A stretch of 16,168 bases of DNA from an uncultured Cytophagaceae bacterium (GTDB taxonomy: Bacteria > Bacteroidota > Bacteroidia > Cytophagales > Spirosomataceae). The stretch lies in assembly GCA_938008575.1 (NCBI GenBank), contig CALLKB010000137.1, positions 1 to 16,168 on the forward strand, written 5' to 3'. Position 1 is the first letter of the stretch; each line of letters begins with the position of its first letter. Made by a program: the position numbers and the translations under genes. Below the pieces are notes generated by a model. It was not told where the DNA came from. It made no database searches and saw only the letters and a list, made by a program, of their open reading frames with translations. This document shows positions 15,705-16,168 of this stretch, in pieces.

Positions 15705-16168
15705 TTAAATGGCCATTTCTTTCAAATAGAAACTAGGGTTGACACCAACATATTTTTTGAAAGCCGCATAAAACGTGGACCGATTAGAAAATCCACTTTG
15801 GTACATATAGGTCTCCAACGTAAATTGATCAAAAGAAGACCGCTGCTCTAAGAAATGATGAATGCGCAATCGATTGATAAATTCGACAAACGAAATTCCG
15901 TAATATTTTTTGATCAACTTAGGCAATTTTGAAATTGGTATTTCAAGTGCTTTTGCCATGGCCGACAAATCATATTCGGCAGATAAATAGGCTTTCGATT
16001 CTTTAACCTGCTTGTCTAAATTCATAGCAACCAAATCCATGTTGTAAGCAGGGATTATGTTCGGATAGATCTCTTGAATTGACGGGAAGGATTTTCCCTT
16101 CGGCAGTATACAGCCATCCATATTTTCCTGCACATTGGGCGTACTGATGAAATAGCTAAACAATAAAA
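15705..16168 (-). CDS. AraC-family regulator, C-terminal part (5' end beyond window)
   Basis: The frame is open to the right edge, so the N-terminus is missing; a TTG at 16163 could be read as a start but is unlikely. The visible part begins LLFSYFIS, which looks like the end of a membrane helix, then a linker and a C-terminal AraC/XylS DNA-binding domain: a first helix-turn-helix around YDLSAMAKALEIPISKLPKL, then FVEFINRLRIHHFLEQ, and a second around TYMYQSGFSNRSTFYAAF followed by KKYVGVNPSFYLKE. This order (membrane sensor, linker, AraC domain) is common in Bacteroidota helix-turn-helix proteins. Regulation of the serine hydrolase operon just downstream on the same strand is plausible from position only. 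No terminator is evident between the two genes, so read-through is possible. Confidence 0.85.
   Translation of the reverse strand, partial: LLFSYFISTPNVQENMDGCILPKGKSFPSIQEIYPNIIPAYNMDLVAMNLDKQVKESKAYLSAEYDLSAMAKALEIPISKLPKLIKKYYGISFVEFINRLRIHHFLEQRSSFDQFTLETYMYQSGFSNRSTFYAAFKKYVGVNPSFYLKEMAI

Overview
The window looks like chromosomal DNA from a Bacteroidota bacterium, most likely a Cytophagales-type aquatic or soil lineage (inference). The supporting signs are moderately AT-rich sequence, many secreted proteins with short Lys-rich signal peptides ending in Ala-Gln, lipoproteins with a Cys at about residue 17-20, almost no Shine-Dalgarno sequences, at least one good TAnnTTTG-type promoter element, and protein families typical of that phylum. 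I see no rRNA, tRNA, CRISPR array, insertion sequence or phage gene. No gene-free stretch exceeds 300 bases; the longest gaps are 2122-2316 and 7602-7783.

Layout. (1) Positions 1-2121, minus strand: a secreted amidase-signature enzyme followed 20 bp later by a Blc-type lipocalin that runs off the left edge. (2) Positions 2317-3716, plus strand: a family 2 glycosyltransferase and a second, less familiar glycosyltransferase-like protein, coupled through an overlapping TAATG. (3) Positions 3729-7601, minus strand: an M14 zinc carboxypeptidase-like exoprotein with a C-terminal amidotransferase-like domain, then a beta-lactamase-fold serine hydrolase starting 3 bp after it. (4) Positions 7784-8864, minus strand: two NTF2/SnoaL-like lipoproteins in tandem, closed by a clear intrinsic terminator. 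(5) Positions 8960-15645, minus strand: a very tight operon with gaps of 1-8 bp. It encodes a family VIII esterase/class C beta-lactamase-like serine hydrolase, three paralogous His-capped single-pass membrane proteins, a double serine hydrolase made of two fused catalytic domains, and a frameshifted and truncated alpha/beta hydrolase pseudogene. (6) Positions 15705-16168, minus strand: the C-terminal part of an AraC-type regulator that probably had an N-terminal membrane sensor, cut by the right edge and lying just upstream of region 5.

Nearly everything recognisable is exported: amidase, carboxypeptidase, four beta-lactamase-fold domains in three proteins, lipocalin and NTF2-like lipoproteins. 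The window therefore looks like a cell-envelope and scavenging region. The least explained part is region 5, where a triplicated family of small membrane proteins with a constant N-terminal His-rich cap is embedded between serine hydrolases. That module, with its possible membrane-bound AraC regulator, is the best candidate here for an undescribed system. Its function cannot be read from the sequence.
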